Shown here piece after piece: positions 63,856 to 64,000 of a stretch of 64,000 nucleotides of DNA. Origin of the DNA: Tropicimonas sp. IMCC6043 (lineage in GTDB: Bacteria; Pseudomonadota; Alphaproteobacteria; Rhodobacterales; Rhodobacteraceae); contig NZ_SELO01000004.1 of assembly GCF_004146235.1 (NCBI RefSeq), positions 183,339-247,338 of the forward strand. Direction: 5' to 3'. The translations under genes and the position numbers were made by a program. Position 1 is the first letter of the stretch. Each line of letters opens with the position of its first letter. The notes beneath the pieces were generated by a model. The model was given only the letters and a program-made list of their open reading frames with translations. It did not search any database and was not told where the DNA came from.

Positions 63856-64000
63856 AAACCTTACTCCCCAAGAGCCTAGGTGTTTGATCCCACGGTTTGA
63901 TGGTGCGATCCATTCGCTGGAATGGAAGGAAGCCCTATGGGACAGGTACGTCACGGCAGCGCCACGACCACGCACGCCATCCGAGCAGCAATACAGCGAT
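63856..64000. other. Window end without a recognised gene
   Basis: The last 145 bases hold the ribosome-binding site of the TTG-started glycosyltransferase gene (63863-63868, GGGGAG on the minus strand) and otherwise nothing I can support. Confidence 0.5.

Overview
The window is about 64 kb of high-GC DNA from an alphaproteobacterium, most likely a member of the Rhodobacterales (Rhodobacteraceae/Roseobacter type). This rests on recognised protein families (accD-folC, the phaA/phaB pair, DnaE2, an XrtD-type exosortase fused to EpsI, BMP-family nucleoside ABC transporter), on GTG/TTG starts, and on dense ATGA/GTGA start-stop overlaps. All coordinates and assignments come from reading the sequence; no database search was run. 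No rRNA, tRNA, CRISPR array, insertion sequence or integrase was seen.

Layout. (1) 1-12028, housekeeping and accessory metabolism: folC (partial) and accD, two tandem CPBP intramembrane proteases, an exported protein, fadH, a LysR regulator with a clear terminator, an OmpA-domain protein, a GNAT acetyltransferase, a CinA-like protein, then phaB and phaA for polyhydroxybutyrate precursor synthesis. (2) 12029-17629: a long non-coding stretch, an SGNH/sialate-esterase-like protein with a fibronectin III domain, and an orphan error-prone polymerase gene dnaE2 that stops before its usual C-terminal domain and has a near-consensus LexA box upstream. (3) 17630-26715: a minus-strand operon-like block of eight genes: Ser/Thr kinase, FHA protein, PP2C phosphatase, a GTPase-like protein with a destroyed P-loop, two dynamin-like GTPases and two small proteins of unknown function. 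This is the best candidate for an undescribed system.

(4) 27058-34842: glycosyltransferases, a HAD-domain protein and the complete dTDP-L-rhamnose set rfbCBDA, ending against a fragment of a pxpB/KipI-type gene. (5) 35512-41584: a BMP-family ABC importer (binding protein, double ATPase, two permeases) followed by a cytosine-deaminase-like amidohydrolase, with two copies of a GC-rich palindromic repeat in its intergenic gaps. (6) 41722-63855: a large exopolysaccharide locus. It contains a HAD-UbiA fusion, manC, a secreted clan GH-A-like glycosidase, an O-antigen-ligase-like polymerase, a WecG-type glycosyltransferase, a BY-kinase, a GumC/Wzz chain-length protein, an exosortase-associated ATPase, an ExoY-like priming transferase, a TPR lipoprotein, further glycosyltransferases, a sulfotransferase, a flippase and an exosortase-EpsI fusion.

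How the genes work together. manC and rfbCBDA make GDP-mannose and dTDP-rhamnose. The ExoY-like enzyme starts the repeat unit on a lipid carrier, the glycosyltransferases extend it, the flippase turns it over, the polymerase joins it, and the GumC/BY-kinase pair sets chain length. The exosortase, its ATPase and the TPR protein mark this as an exosortase-linked polysaccharide system. The kinase/FHA/PP2C/dynamin block looks like a self-contained phospho-regulated membrane GTPase module with no evident link to its neighbours.
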